A DNA stretch of 64,000 bases from Bradyrhizobium iriomotense (GTDB lineage Bacteria > Pseudomonadota > Alphaproteobacteria > Rhizobiales > Xanthobacteraceae), in contig NZ_JAFCLP010000010.1 of NCBI RefSeq assembly GCF_018129405.1, positions 179,495 to 243,494 on the forward strand. Direction: 5' to 3'. The position numbers and the translations under genes are program-made. Below are positions 45,252 through 54,758 of the stretch, one piece after another (position 1 is the stretch's first letter; every line of letters starts with the position of its first letter). The notes beneath the pieces are model-generated. The model was not told where the DNA came from. It ran no database searches and worked only from the letters and a program-made list of their open reading frames with translations.

Positions 45252-45431
45252 CGGATAAAATGTTGCTCCGAACTGCCGCCCCACGGAAAATCTCTGCTCC
45301 CGATTCATCGAAACGCGAACGGAATCCATGGTCCGGACCGGCAATCAGCTCTGGGGGAGCTTGCCCATTGCACCCCCCGGCGATCTGGGCCATACGGCAC
45401 GCTCCTATCGCAACAAACGGACTCTACGACG

Positions 45432-46508
45432 ATGGCACACTCCATTCCGGAAGTTCTGAAGGCTTTTGCCGCTGGCGAGCTGGTGGTCGTTACCGACGAC
45501 GACAATCGCGAAGGCGAAGGCGACTTGATCGTGGCCGCGTCCCTCTGCACGCCCGAGAAGATGGCGTTCATCGTCCGCCACACCTCCGGGATCGTATGCG
45601 CACCTGTCACGACTGAAGACGCCCGCCGGCTCCGGCTTGATCCGATGGTCGCACACAACGACTCCAACTATTCGACGGCATTCACCGTCTCGATCGACTA
45701 CAAGCCGGGCATGACGACCGGCATCTCGGCCGAAGAGCGCACCGCGACTTGCCGCGCTCTCGTCAATTCGAACGTCGGCCCGAACGACCTCGCGCGCCCC
45801 GGGCACATCTTCCCCCTGATCGCGCGTGACGGCGGCGTCCTGATGCGCTCCGGCCACACTGAAGCCGGGATCGATCTTTGTCGGCTGTCGGGTCTGCCGT
45901 TGGTCGCCGTTCTCAGCGAGCTGATGAACGACGACGGCACCGTCATGAAAGGTCCTCAGGTTTCGGCGTTCGCAGAGAAGCACAATCTCAAGCATGTCAC
46001 GATCGCCGACATGATTGCGTATCGCCAGGCGCGGGAGAAGTTGATCGAGCGGGTTTCTTCCTTCACGATCGATAGTCCGATCGGCCCGCTGCAAGCGCAT
46101 GCGTACCGGTCTCCATTCGATGAGATCTATCACTTGGCTCTCGTTTACGGAAACATCGGCGACGGTACGAACGTCCTGACGCGCTTCTACAAGCCAAACA
46201 TCGTGAAGGACCTCTTTGGTGGTCCGCAAAAGGTGTTGCAGGCTCTGGAGCACTTCAAGAAGCGCAAGTCCGGCGTGCTTGTGTACCTTCGAGATGGTGC
46301 TGCTGGCGTGCCCGTGGCCCCCATCGCCGAACAGAATTCCGCCGATGCCGAGCGAAACAAGCAGTGGCGCGAGGTAGGCGTAGGCGCACAGATCTTGCGG
46401 GACCTTGGCGTTTCCTCGATTTGCAACTTGTCCTCATCCGTCCACGACTACAAGGGACTATCGGGCTTCGGCATCGAAATTACCGGAACCGAACCTTTCG
46501 ACGGATGA
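45432..46508 (+). CDS. ribBA: RibBA-like: DHBP synthase with degenerate GTP cyclohydrolase II domain
   Basis: 358 residues. The N-terminal ~205 are 3,4-dihydroxy-2-butanone 4-phosphate synthase with the acidic-loop DDDNREGEGDLIVAA, STAFTVSIDYKPGMTTGIS, HIFPLIARDGGVLMRSGHTE and AGIDLCRLSGLP. This domain makes the riboflavin precursor from ribulose 5-phosphate. Residues ~210-358 follow the GCHII fold, but the zinc motif (C-x2-GD...C-x-C) is missing and replaced by FYKPNIVKDLFGGPQKVLQA, so GTP cyclohydrolase activity is unlikely; similar hybrids are known in rhizobia. No FMN riboswitch is visible in the 180 bases upstream. Terminator follows. Confidence 0.9.
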   Translation: MAHSIPEVLKAFAAGELVVVTDDDNREGEGDLIVAASLCTPEKMAFIVRHTSGIVCAPVTTEDARRLRLDPMVAHNDSNYSTAFTVSIDYKPGMTTGISAEERTATCRALVNSNVGPNDLARPGHIFPLIARDGGVLMRSGHTEAGIDLCRLSGLPLVAVLSELMNDDGTVMKGPQVSAFAEKHNLKHVTIADMIAYRQAREKLIERVSSFTIDSPIGPLQAHAYRSPFDEIYHLALVYGNIGDGTNVLTRFYKPNIVKDLFGGPQKVLQALEHFKKRKSGVLVYLRDGAAGVPVAPIAEQNSADAERNKQWREVGVGAQILRDLGVSSICNLSSSVHDYKGLSGFGIEITGTEPFDG

Positions 46509-46533
46509 TGGCTGGTCGATCGTCGTGAGCTTA

Positions 46534-46567
46534 GGCGGCGCGGGTGCTTTGCCCGCTCCGCCTTTCT
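46534..46567 (+). terminator. Rho-independent terminator after ribBA
   Basis: GGCGG-C-GCGGG (46534-46544) pairs with CCCGC-T-CCGCC (46552-46562) with one mismatch across a 7-base loop, followed by TTTCTCGTCTT. Confidence 0.7.
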
Positions 46568-47269
46568 CGTCTTACCGGCCTTCTAAACTAGCTGTCCGGT
46601 GCACAACTCGACTACACGATAGTGGATCGAGCCAGCTTCGTTGTCCTCGATCGACACGGCCTGATATCTGGTGATCTTGATTGGTCTGGCCTCCGGGATC
46701 TCGGGATGTCGAAGCCTATGATCACACGCCACCCGCCTTCGTAGCCGCGCAAGTGGGAGACGCCGAACCCCTTTTCAAGAACAAGTCCGTCATTCGAGCC
46801 GCGTGCTCGACAATGGCCGAGCACAAGAAGAGCCACCACTTTGCCAGCTGCAGGCGACATCGTCCGCGCTTCATAGGCTCTGACGCGTTGTAGACGGGCA
46901 CGCCAGCAGCGTACTCCTGCTCGCGTATTATAGATTATGGAATATCCGAAATAGCTATCGTGGTCGCCATGGGTTCCCCTTGGGGAGTATCTATGAAAAC
47001 AATTGATGGCCGGGTCTCGCCTGTCCATCCGAACATGCAGCCGCTCGCTGGCGAGGAAATCTCTGCGACGACTTCGATGCACACCATCAACGTGGCAAGA
47101 GCTTCGCAGCATTTTGGGAGCTTGATGCCGAGCCTGTCAATACGTCCCGTGAAGCCCATCAACTCAAGAAGTGGTTGAGGCGTTTGCCTCCTTCACGACG
47201 CAGGGCATCCGGTTGGCCGGGCGTCTATAAACGAGAGCAGCCGAATCGCAAGATCCGGCTGCTTCAATA
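46568..47269. other. 702-base boundary region before the defence island, no recognisable gene
   Basis: A minus-strand frame (46935-47162, MGFTGRIDRLGIKLPKCCEA) and a plus-strand frame over it (MKTIDGRVSPVHPNMQPLAG) are both open, but neither has a known motif or a good ribosome site. An AT-rich patch at 46924-46950 separates the sugar regulon from the defence genes. Confidence 0.35.
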
Positions 47270-49732
47270 TCAACGGCGACTCAGCGAGCGATAGAACCGC
47301 GTATTGCCGCTGCCTGGCGGATCCTCGCACATGAAGCATTCGGCATAGTTGTCGATCGCTTGTATCACGCCCTGCAAAGAAGCGCTGGAGAACGCGTTGG
47401 TCGTCCCCGTCGCGTAGTGGGCCACGAAATTGCCCGTGATGCTCGCCATTTGGATTTGCAGGCCTGTCTGCTGCGCTGCATCGAGGACCAGATCGCCGGC
47501 GGCCTTGTGCAGCTTCACGGCGGCCTCAATCGCGCCCACCGCATTGCCCACCTGCTTGTTATTATCGTCAAGCGCAAAGTCGATTGGGACGGGGATCTTC
47601 ACCTTCTGAATAATTTCCAGCAACCGATGCTCGAGATACTGCCTGAGGCGCGGCGCGGCGTTGTCGATCTGACCGGCCTGCAGGAAACGCACAGTGGCGT
47701 CACGAACGCGATTGACGGCGTCGGATTGCGGTAAGACGGCCGTGCGCGCCGTTCCTTCCAACCGCTGGTGTCGCCACCCCTGCCCGTTGTGGCGGTTGAA
47801 GAGTTTCTTGAGCAGAGTATCGTGGCTCAGCAGAATGACTTGCGGGCCGTCAACCTGCATGGGGCGCGCGAATTGCGTGCGGATGAGCTCCATCAGATGA
47901 AACTGGTGTCCGGCGTCGAAGCTGGACGTCACGTCGTCAAGAACCACGAACCGCGGCTCGCCTCCATAGAGCGTCGCGGCGGCAAGATAGACTGACACGG
48001 CAAACGCATTGCGGAAGCTCTCCGAGAGGAGAGCCTGTGCTGACACGTCCTTGAGGGTGAAAAACTCAGACAAGCCGATAGAAAGGGACTCGGAACCGTC
48101 GGCTTTGGCCAGTGACGGCTTGACGGGCTGGTACATGATCGAACCGAAAAACTTCTGACAGAGCGGCTCGACCGCGGCCAACCGACGCTTGGAAAGATCA
48201 GCCTCCGCAGTGGCGAAGGTCTCGCTTGCCCGGTCCAGGAAGCTCTTGATCCGCGCTATGACCGTAAGCTTGCTGCTGACCTCCGCGAGCGATGCCTGTG
48301 CACTGTCGATCTCCTTCCACGCCTTCTGCAGGCGCCTGGCGGCCTCAACCGCGGTCGTGACCGCAACGAGGGACGCCGGAAGCTCCTTCTCCAAGGCCTC
48401 GCGCTTGGTCTTTGTATCGTGGAGCGCGGCCGATGCTCGGCCGACCAACCTATTTCGCCAAACCCAAAGCTCGACAACGTCGGCCGCGGTCAGGGCCAAT
48501 TCAGCCTTGGGCGCAAACGTTGCGAAGAGACGTTTCTCATCCCCGACGGCATGAGCCTCCTCCAGCTTGCGGAGATCCGCCCAGGACTTGGCCTTCCATT
48601 CGCCATCGAAGTTGACTGTGCAGTCTTCGAGCTCTTGGAATGCGGCCAGGCGTACATCCAACTCGGGCAGCAGAGGTCCAGAGCCCTCATGCTCGCAAGC
48701 CGGGCACTTGTTTTTGTTGGCCCACCCGTCATCAGTGAGGACGGCGCGGCTTGCAACATAGAGATCCTTCAGCAGTCGGCCGGTGGTCTTCGACAGTGCA
48801 ACGTCCCGCTGTTGCGCGAGGGCGAGCAATTGCTGATAGTCCTCGTCGGTCGGCCCGGTGGAGATTTGGCCTGTGTACGTGGTCTCCTGGCGCCGCAAGG
48901 TGGCCAACCGCGCCGGGCCATCGCCTCCTTCAGCCTTCTTTATCGACTCCACACAATCGTCGAGTGCGATATCGGCAAAGTCCTTGCCGGCGCAGTGCGG
49001 CATGAGAACCGCGATCTGATGCAAGGCGTCATGTGCCTTTGCGACCGCTGCCGCGTGATTCTTCTGCTCATGGAGGGAGGTCTGCGTCAGCAATTGAAAC
49101 GCCGCGACCGCCTCCGCCTGTTGCTTGGCGATGGAGGCCTTCAGCGAGGTCTCCTGCTGCGTTAGGACCTTGACCTCGAAGTGGTTGTTGAAGGCCCGTG
49201 TGTTGGCAAGCCCTTGCAGTTCCTGACGGAGGGTCGAGTATGAGGCAAGCCCCAGCAAGCCCGCGAAGGCTCGTCCCCTCTCGAGGGCCTTGTCATCGAT
49301 GAAGGACTGCAGCGTCTTGTGATCGAGCAGGACGAAATCGCGGTTAAGGGAGTCCAGAAGCTTCTCGCCATCAACATTCGCCGGGGCGGTCACCTTCCTG
49401 ACGCCAGCGGCGTTCCGGGTTATGGTGAGCGCCACAGGCGGCCCTCCTCCATCCGGCCGCACGGTCAACCGGATTGTGCCCGTGTTCTTCGTGTGGAAGC
49501 GGTTCAGGTAATAAGATCCGCCACCCTCGCTCGCCGGCAGTTCGTCGAGCTTCGGGATCTTCTTGCGCAGTGCGTATGTGAGCGCGTCGAAAATCGAGCT
49601 CTTGCCGACGCCGTTGGGCGCCGAAACGGAATTGACGGCGTCGTGTGCGAAACTCAATACAAGAGGATCGCCCTCGTTGTTGATGCCGCGAACACCTTCG
49701 ATTTCCAGGCCTTCCAGAAACCAGCCGCTCAT
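47270..49732 (-). CDS. Rad50/SMC-like AAA ATPase with zinc-hook-like Cys pair, probable defence protein
   Basis: 820 residues. Walker A APNGVGKSS (38-46), an arm of coiled-coil character (about 170-340), CPAC at 343-346 in NKNKCPACEHEG resembling the Rad50 zinc hook, a second arm (about 360-530), ABC signature region LLSESFRNA (569-577) and Walker B FVVLDDVTSSFD (595-606). The C-terminal ~150 residues have NFVAH (768-772) then a Cys pair (CFMCED), reminiscent of HEPN-like tails in other defence ATPases; this last point is weak. It overlaps by four bases with a 64-residue gene upstream, forming a two-gene operon divergent from the Qat system. Confidence 0.85.
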   Translation of the reverse strand: MSGWFLEGLEIEGVRGINNEGDPLVLSFAHDAVNSVSAPNGVGKSSIFDALTYALRKKIPKLDELPASEGGGSYYLNRFHTKNTGTIRLTVRPDGGGPPVALTITRNAAGVRKVTAPANVDGEKLLDSLNRDFVLLDHKTLQSFIDDKALERGRAFAGLLGLASYSTLRQELQGLANTRAFNNHFEVKVLTQQETSLKASIAKQQAEAVAAFQLLTQTSLHEQKNHAAAVAKAHDALHQIAVLMPHCAGKDFADIALDDCVESIKKAEGGDGPARLATLRRQETTYTGQISTGPTDEDYQQLLALAQQRDVALSKTTGRLLKDLYVASRAVLTDDGWANKNKCPACEHEGSGPLLPELDVRLAAFQELEDCTVNFDGEWKAKSWADLRKLEEAHAVGDEKRLFATFAPKAELALTAADVVELWVWRNRLVGRASAALHDTKTKREALEKELPASLVAVTTAVEAARRLQKAWKEIDSAQASLAEVSSKLTVIARIKSFLDRASETFATAEADLSKRRLAAVEPLCQKFFGSIMYQPVKPSLAKADGSESLSIGLSEFFTLKDVSAQALLSESFRNAFAVSVYLAAATLYGGEPRFVVLDDVTSSFDAGHQFHLMELIRTQFARPMQVDGPQVILLSHDTLLKKLFNRHNGQGWRHQRLEGTARTAVLPQSDAVNRVRDATVRFLQAGQIDNAAPRLRQYLEHRLLEIIQKVKIPVPIDFALDDNNKQVGNAVGAIEAAVKLHKAAGDLVLDAAQQTGLQIQMASITGNFVAHYATGTTNAFSSASLQGVIQAIDNYAECFMCEDPPGSGNTRFYRSLSRR

Positions 49733-49923
49733 GGCGCTTCCGGCGCCTTGGCTAAAGCGACAAGGAGCTCGTCCCAGATTGCGGCAGGCTCGGCGCCGGC
49801 AGCGAGATCATCAAGGCGGGCCGCCAAGACGGGGCCCAGCGTTGCATCCAATTGTTCGAGCTCTCGGCCGTATGCTGCAAGGTTGTCGCCCAAAGGCGCG
49901 GAATCACTGAATTTGAAAGCCAT
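49729..49923 (-). CDS. small acidic partner of the Rad50-like ATPase
   Basis: 64 residues from ATG 49923, preceded by GAGGGGAGGGG. MAFKFSDSAPLGDNLAAYGR, then LEQLDATLGPVLAARLDDLA, mostly helical and acidic. It ends on the ATPase start codon (ATGA), so it is made together with it. Short middle components next to ABC-type ATPases occur in ABC-three-component conflict systems; membership here is a guess. No enzymatic motif. Confidence 0.6.
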   Translation of the reverse strand: MAFKFSDSAPLGDNLAAYGRELEQLDATLGPVLAARLDDLAAGAEPAAIWDELLVALAKAPEAP

Positions 49924-49998
49924 GGCCCCTCCCCTCGGCACATTCTCATCGACCAAGGCACAACTTTCAATAGAGCGTCGCCCTGCATACTACGAAAG

Positions 49999-50370
49999 TC
50001 ATTGGAAGTATTTAGGCACCGAGCAGCGATTGCCATTCGGGTGCCGTGACGAATGGTCGTCCGGGACTTTAGAGACGCATCGAACCAGCTCGCGCTCAGC
50101 TCCAGGTCGAGCGCCAGTTGCCCGACCTCGGACATTTGGATCAGGCCATTGATAGGCCAGGTGTCGGGATACTGTGAGTGCGTCCCCATGGCGAACAGCA
50201 GCCCCGGACATGTCCTCGCCCCTCTTGGCTTTCATGCGCCTGAGGGTCTCTCCCTTGGAGCGCTGCCGGCGCCAGTTGAAGAACGTGGCCTCGGTCTCCC
50301 AATCCCGGCAGGTGCAATCCCGAAGCAGCGACTTCCAATCAAGGACGGACCTCGGCTGACGCGCGGCCAT
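49999..50370 (-). CDS. hypothetical protein in the ATPase/Qat intergenic region
   Basis: A 123-codon frame from ATG 50370: MAARQPRSVLDWKSLLRDCT, ETEATFFNWRRQRSKGETLR, RMKAKRGEDMSG. The first 60 residues look gene-like (basic, helical); the remainder is low-complexity and another frame (MSEVGQLALDLELSASWFDA) looks equally good, so a frameshift may be present. No family recognised. It lies between the divergent ATPase and Qat operons, 75 bases from the small partner gene, and could be a third component of the ATPase system. Confidence 0.3.
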   Translation of the reverse strand: MAARQPRSVLDWKSLLRDCTCRDWETEATFFNWRRQRSKGETLRRMKAKRGEDMSGAAVRHGDALTVSRHLAYQWPDPNVRGRATGARPGAERELVRCVSKVPDDHSSRHPNGNRCSVPKYFQ

Positions 50371-50508
50371 AGTCCAGATTAAACCAAAGTCGACACAGGA
50401 TTTCGTGTATAGCGAAAAATACAGGATTACGCCCTCGCGCGAGAACGATAAACTGTCACTATTTGGAGTTGAAGCGCTCGCGCCTCGTCTTTTTCTTCAG
50501 GCATTGCA

Positions 50509-52485
50509 ATGATCCTCGCCGACAACGAAACACGCGTCGACCTTTTGAACAACGAAGCAATCGCTTCCACAATCGTCGCCACGTTGCGCGACCACCCGGA
50601 GCACCCCCTCACCATTGGCGTGCATGGAGACTGGGGTGCAGGCAAGTCGAGCATTCTCGAGATGGTCGAGGACCAGTTCAAGAGCGACGCCGGCGTCCTC
50701 TGTCTCAAATTCAACGGATGGCGCTTCCAAGGCTTCGAGGACGCCAAGATCGCTTTGATCGAAGGTATCGTGACGGGGCTTATCGAGAAGCGCCCTGCTC
50801 TCACCAAAGCGACGATAGCAGTCAAGGATGCGCTACGCCGCATCGATTGGCTGAAGGTTGCCAAGCATGCAGGAGGCCTCGCTCTGACCGCCTTCACCGG
50901 GATTCCGACGTCTGATCAGTTGCATGCCATCGTCGGCGGGCTTGAGAGCATACTCGCGGATCCCACCAGGCTCGCTACCAAGGAAAACATCACCGCGGTA
51001 ATCGACGGCGTGAAGTCGGTGATCAAGCCTGATGCGGAAGCCAAGCACGTCCCGGAAGAGATCGCGGAATTTCGCAAGGCGTTCGATCAGCTCCTCAAGG
51101 AGGCAGGGGTGACGCAGCTCGTGGTGCTCGTCGACGATCTCGATCGCTGCCTACCCGACACGGCGATTGAGACACTGGAAGCGATCCGGCTGTTCGTGTT
51201 CACGTCTGGCACCGCCTTCGTGGTCGCGGCCGACGAAGCGATGATCGAATATGCTGTCCGCAAACATTTTCCGGATCTTCCGGACACGACCGGTCCGCGC
51301 GATTACGCGCGCAATTACCTCGAGAAGCTGATCCAGGTGCCGTTCCGCATCCCGGCGCTCGGCGAGACTGAGACACGCATTTACGTCACGCTGTTGCTGA
51401 TCGGCGCCGAGAAAGGCGTGAGCACTACGGGCTACAACAAGCTCATCGAGGTTGCGCGCGAGCGGCTGAAGCGGCCATGGGAAAGCGGTGCGCTCGATTT
51501 CCCGACCATCAAGGATGCGCTGGGTGCGCAGGCATCGGCAGCGCAGAACGCCCTGCTACTCAGCGATCAAATAGGGCCGATCCTCGCCGCCGGAGCCAAG
51601 GGCAATCCGCGCCAGATCAAGCGTTTCCTCAATTCCTTGCTGCTGCGGCACCGCACAGCGGAAGCACGCGGGTTCGGAGCAGATGTGCATCTCCCCGTAC
51701 TCGCAAAGCTGATGCTGGCCGAGCGTTTCATACCGCGCTTGTTCGATCAGATCGCCTACGGGGCGGCGGCCGACAAGAAGGGTCACTGCGGCGATCTTGA
51801 GGCACTGGAGAGGGAGACGGCGGACCAATCGGCACAGGAGGCTGTCGCTGCCAAGCCTGCAGCGAAAGATACGAAGATAGTTGCCAAACACGCAAAAGAG
51901 GATGAAACGGCCTCGGCTGATCAGCCCGAGAGTGCGCTCCTCGCGGAGTGGCTCGCCTCACCGCAAATCCGCGCCTGGGCTCAGGTCGGCCCTTCCTTGG
52001 CAGGCAAGGATCTCAGGCCCTACCTCTTCGTCACGAAGGACCGGAAGGATTATTTCGGGGCCTCGTCGGCCTTGGGCCATCTGGCCGGCGTGGTGGAGAA
52101 GCTGTTTGGTGCCAAGCTCGCCGTTCAGGGGCTCGAGCCCGAACTGCGAAGCCTAAAGCCCTTGGAAGCCGCGCAAGTGTTCGAGGTTGTACGCGCCCGC
52201 ATGGTGGCCGGCGATGCGTTTCTGACCACACCGCCGGGCATCGACGGCCTTGCCGTCCTGGTTAGGGCTCATCCGGTCTTACAGACCAACTTGCTCGATC
52301 TACTTGAGGCGCTGCCGGCCGAGCGGTGCGGCGCTTGGCCCGTGAGCGGATGGAACGGCGTGATCACCGAACCCGCCAACCTGACGCGATTGAACGGTCT
52401 CGTCGAGCGGTGGGCGGACACCGGCAGCAGGCCCTTGAAAGTGGCGGCAGCAGCCGCGCGAAAGGTCAAGGCGCGGGGAAGCTGA
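50509..52485 (+). CDS. qatA: QatA: KAP-family P-loop NTPase of the Qat anti-phage system
   Basis: 658 residues. KAP NTPase domain: Walker A VHGDWGAGKSSILEMVEDQF (about 39-58), Walker B VVLVDDLDRCLPD (about 207), RDYARNYLEKLIQVPFRIP, and the sensor-like NPRQIKRFLNSLLLR. An Ala/Lys-rich linker (about 445-475) leads to a C-terminal helical part. It is followed by qatB, a QueC-like gene and a TatD-like gene in the known Qat order, with overlaps. KAP proteins often sit at membranes, but no clear membrane insertion is visible in the usual site. Known Qat systems defend against phage by an unknown mechanism. Confidence 0.92.
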   Translation: MILADNETRVDLLNNEAIASTIVATLRDHPEHPLTIGVHGDWGAGKSSILEMVEDQFKSDAGVLCLKFNGWRFQGFEDAKIALIEGIVTGLIEKRPALTKATIAVKDALRRIDWLKVAKHAGGLALTAFTGIPTSDQLHAIVGGLESILADPTRLATKENITAVIDGVKSVIKPDAEAKHVPEEIAEFRKAFDQLLKEAGVTQLVVLVDDLDRCLPDTAIETLEAIRLFVFTSGTAFVVAADEAMIEYAVRKHFPDLPDTTGPRDYARNYLEKLIQVPFRIPALGETETRIYVTLLLIGAEKGVSTTGYNKLIEVARERLKRPWESGALDFPTIKDALGAQASAAQNALLLSDQIGPILAAGAKGNPRQIKRFLNSLLLRHRTAEARGFGADVHLPVLAKLMLAERFIPRLFDQIAYGAAADKKGHCGDLEALERETADQSAQEAVAAKPAAKDTKIVAKHAKEDETASADQPESALLAEWLASPQIRAWAQVGPSLAGKDLRPYLFVTKDRKDYFGASSALGHLAGVVEKLFGAKLAVQGLEPELRSLKPLEAAQVFEVVRARMVAGDAFLTTPPGIDGLAVLVRAHPVLQTNLLDLLEALPAERCGAWPVSGWNGVITEPANLTRLNGLVERWADTGSRPLKVAAAAARKVKARGS

Positions 52486-53402
52486 TGGGAACATCCGGAT
52501 CCTACGGCGGCGCCGGCAACCGCTCACCATTGATACCGAGCTTTCTCAACGACCCGGCCCCGGCCTCCGCACCGGTGTTGCCCGGCCCGACAGCACCGCC
52601 CGCCCCCGGGCCCGCGACGCCGGGTCCTGCGGCACCGGCCAGCCCCACTCCCGCGCCTTCGTCACCAAGACCGGCAGCGCCACCCGCATCGGCGCCCGTG
52701 CAGGCCCCTCTTCCCAACAGGTTCACATCGCCGCGGACCAATTTCTCGCGATTCGCACGCTCGGGGGGGAGCGACCGAGCTTCATTGGGCCGCGCGCTCG
52801 CAGGATACGTATCGACGGCAGCAGGCGGCTCACGTCAGGCCGCACGGCGAATGGGGTCTTCGCGCAATGCTGGGGCGCGTCTTTATTCCTTCCTGGCCGA
52901 TGCCCAGACGCGAGGGCCAACCGAAGCGTTACGTTCCCTCAATCTGCAGGCGCTGTCCGGCCGTCCCCTGCAAGAGGTGTTCCTCGGTATCGCTGAATAT
53001 GTATGCCCGATCGGGGGGACGGTGGACGAAGGCATCGCGCGCGATGCCTTCGTCGAGACGATCGCGGACCTCGCCGACCAGGGCATCGTCGACTTCGATG
53101 CCATGACGCCTGCACAGATGCAGACCACGTTCGAGATGTTCGTCACCAACACGATCGAGGCCCGCATCTACAATGACATCGGCAACAACGGCATCGCCTT
53201 GCCCTCGGATACCGCCGCGGTCGAGCGTGTGCAGGATCAGCTGCATGACTTCATCAGCCGTGCGGTGAGCGACGCATTGACCGATACCGCTACTGCGGCA
53301 AGCCCTCTCACCCAGCAGGATGCGCTTCGGCATGTCGACAGGGTCTATGAGGCCGCATTCGATATGCTGCAGACGCTCGCCGAAGGAGAGAGCGAGGCAT
53401 GA
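52485..53402 (+). CDS. qatB: QatB: second component of the Qat system
   Basis: 305 residues; the ATG overlaps the qatA stop (TGATG). N-terminus MGTSGSYGGAGNRSPLIPSF, then a Pro/Ala-rich linker (about residues 25-78), then a globular helical domain with SDRASLGRALAGYVSTAAGG, LQALSGRPLQEVFLGIAEYV and GTVDEGIARDAFVETIADLA. The GTSxSxGGxxxxxPLIPxW-type N-terminus is a hallmark of QatB proteins. No enzymatic motif. It overlaps qatC by four bases. Confidence 0.88.
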   Translation: MGTSGSYGGAGNRSPLIPSFLNDPAPASAPVLPGPTAPPAPGPATPGPAAPASPTPAPSSPRPAAPPASAPVQAPLPNRFTSPRTNFSRFARSGGSDRASLGRALAGYVSTAAGGSRQAARRMGSSRNAGARLYSFLADAQTRGPTEALRSLNLQALSGRPLQEVFLGIAEYVCPIGGTVDEGIARDAFVETIADLADQGIVDFDAMTPAQMQTTFEMFVTNTIEARIYNDIGNNGIALPSDTAAVERVQDQLHDFISRAVSDALTDTATAASPLTQQDALRHVDRVYEAAFDMLQTLAEGESEA

Positions 53403-54751
53403 CGCGTCACCTGATCCAGGCCCATTTCGGCAAGGCCGATCGCGCCAATCTCGCGCCGGCCAATACGGGCGAGAAAGCGACGCCCTTCGATATTGTCGCG
53501 TATGACAAAGTCCTGGATTTCGGCATCGGTGCGGCGCTCACCGATCTCAAGGCCAAGAAGGTCTATCCGAGTGAGATCGCGCTCGATCTGGCAGTGACGG
53601 CGGCGCATGTTCACGCGGCGGATACACGCATCTCGCGTGCGACGGAATCGGAGGATGCCTGGACAAGGCAACTTCGCATCGTGGTCCCCGTCAGCGATGT
53701 CAGGCGCTGGACGACGGCGATTCCGGTGCTTGAGCGCATGCTGAACTTTCTGACAGGCGATCGGTGGAACGTCCAGTTCCGGCCGCGGCCCACAGCGTTC
53801 GCCCAGATCGTACCGCAAGCTGATCTGATCGTCCCTCCCTATACGAATGTGAGCCTGTTCTCCGGGGGCCTCGATAGCCTAATCGGCGCCATTGACCAGC
53901 TCGAGGGCGGAGACATCCCACTTCTAGTGAGCCATGCCAGTGAACCGGCCGTCAGCAAGGCGCAGGATGATTGCTACGATGCTCTCAAGACGCAATATCC
54001 TAAGGTCCCGTTCGATCGCTTACGTACCTGGCTAGCGTTTCCGAAGGCGTTCGTCCGCAACGTTAAATCAGAAGACAGTACGCGGGGCCGGTCCTTCCTC
54101 TTCTTCGCACTCGGTGTTTTTGCTGGCACAGGCCTCCGGCAAGCCTTTGTGTTGCGAGCGCCGGAAAACGGATTGATCGCGCTCAATGTACCGTTGGATG
54201 CATTGCGCCTGGGTGCATTGAGCACAAGGACCACGCACCCCTTCTACATCGCTCGCTGGAACGAACTTCTCGGCGTCCTCGGCATTCCCGGCCAGGTCGA
54301 AAACCTCTATTGGAACCAGACAAAGGGCGAGATGGTGGCCGGCTGCGCCAACCGCTCATTCCTCAAACGGTTGGTGCCGACCACTCTCTCCTGCTCTTCG
54401 CCGACCAAGGGCCGTTGGCAGGGTCATCCAACGCAACATTGCGGCTTCTGCCTGCCCTGTTTGATCCGCAGGGCATCGCTCTCTTCGATCAAAGACGCCA
54501 CGATCTATACGGTCCCAAACTTGCGCGCTGAGGCGTGGGACCCGCGCAGGGCGACGGGGGAGCAAATCCGCTCTTTTCAGTTTGCCTTGCAGCGCTTGCA
54601 GGAGCACCCGGGCATCGAGAAGATGCTCATTCACAAACCCGGGCCTTTGACGGATAATCCGGCCGCGCTCGATGAGCTGGCCGCGGTCTACAAACGAGGT
54701 TTGGACGAAGTCGGCGCCTTGCTCAAGGGTGTGAGAACCCGTCCCTCATGA
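53399..54751 (+). CDS. qatC: QatC: QueC-like PP-loop enzyme of the Qat system
   Basis: 450 residues. A ~150-residue N-terminal domain precedes the PP-loop ATPase: VSLFSGGLDSLIGAIDQLEG carries SGGLDS. A QueC-like zinc site appears as HCGFCLPCLIRRASL near 358. QueC makes the 7-cyano-7-deazaguanine precursor of queuosine; Qat and related systems use a QueC homologue without the rest of the pathway, suggesting modification of another partner. QatC starts inside the qatB end (ATGA) and is seven bases from qatD. Confidence 0.92.
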   Translation: MTRHLIQAHFGKADRANLAPANTGEKATPFDIVAYDKVLDFGIGAALTDLKAKKVYPSEIALDLAVTAAHVHAADTRISRATESEDAWTRQLRIVVPVSDVRRWTTAIPVLERMLNFLTGDRWNVQFRPRPTAFAQIVPQADLIVPPYTNVSLFSGGLDSLIGAIDQLEGGDIPLLVSHASEPAVSKAQDDCYDALKTQYPKVPFDRLRTWLAFPKAFVRNVKSEDSTRGRSFLFFALGVFAGTGLRQAFVLRAPENGLIALNVPLDALRLGALSTRTTHPFYIARWNELLGVLGIPGQVENLYWNQTKGEMVAGCANRSFLKRLVPTTLSCSSPTKGRWQGHPTQHCGFCLPCLIRRASLSSIKDATIYTVPNLRAEAWDPRRATGEQIRSFQFALQRLQEHPGIEKMLIHKPGPLTDNPAALDELAAVYKRGLDEVGALLKGVRTRPS

Positions 54752-54758
54752 GGCTTTC

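Noticed and set aside
45252-45431. FMN riboswitch expected before a riboflavin gene
   Set aside because: The 180 bases lack the conserved RFN elements; only scattered GC-rich words are present.
46935-47178. Overlapping open frames on both strands, considered as a small gene
   Set aside because: No motif, no convincing ribosome site and no way to choose between strands.
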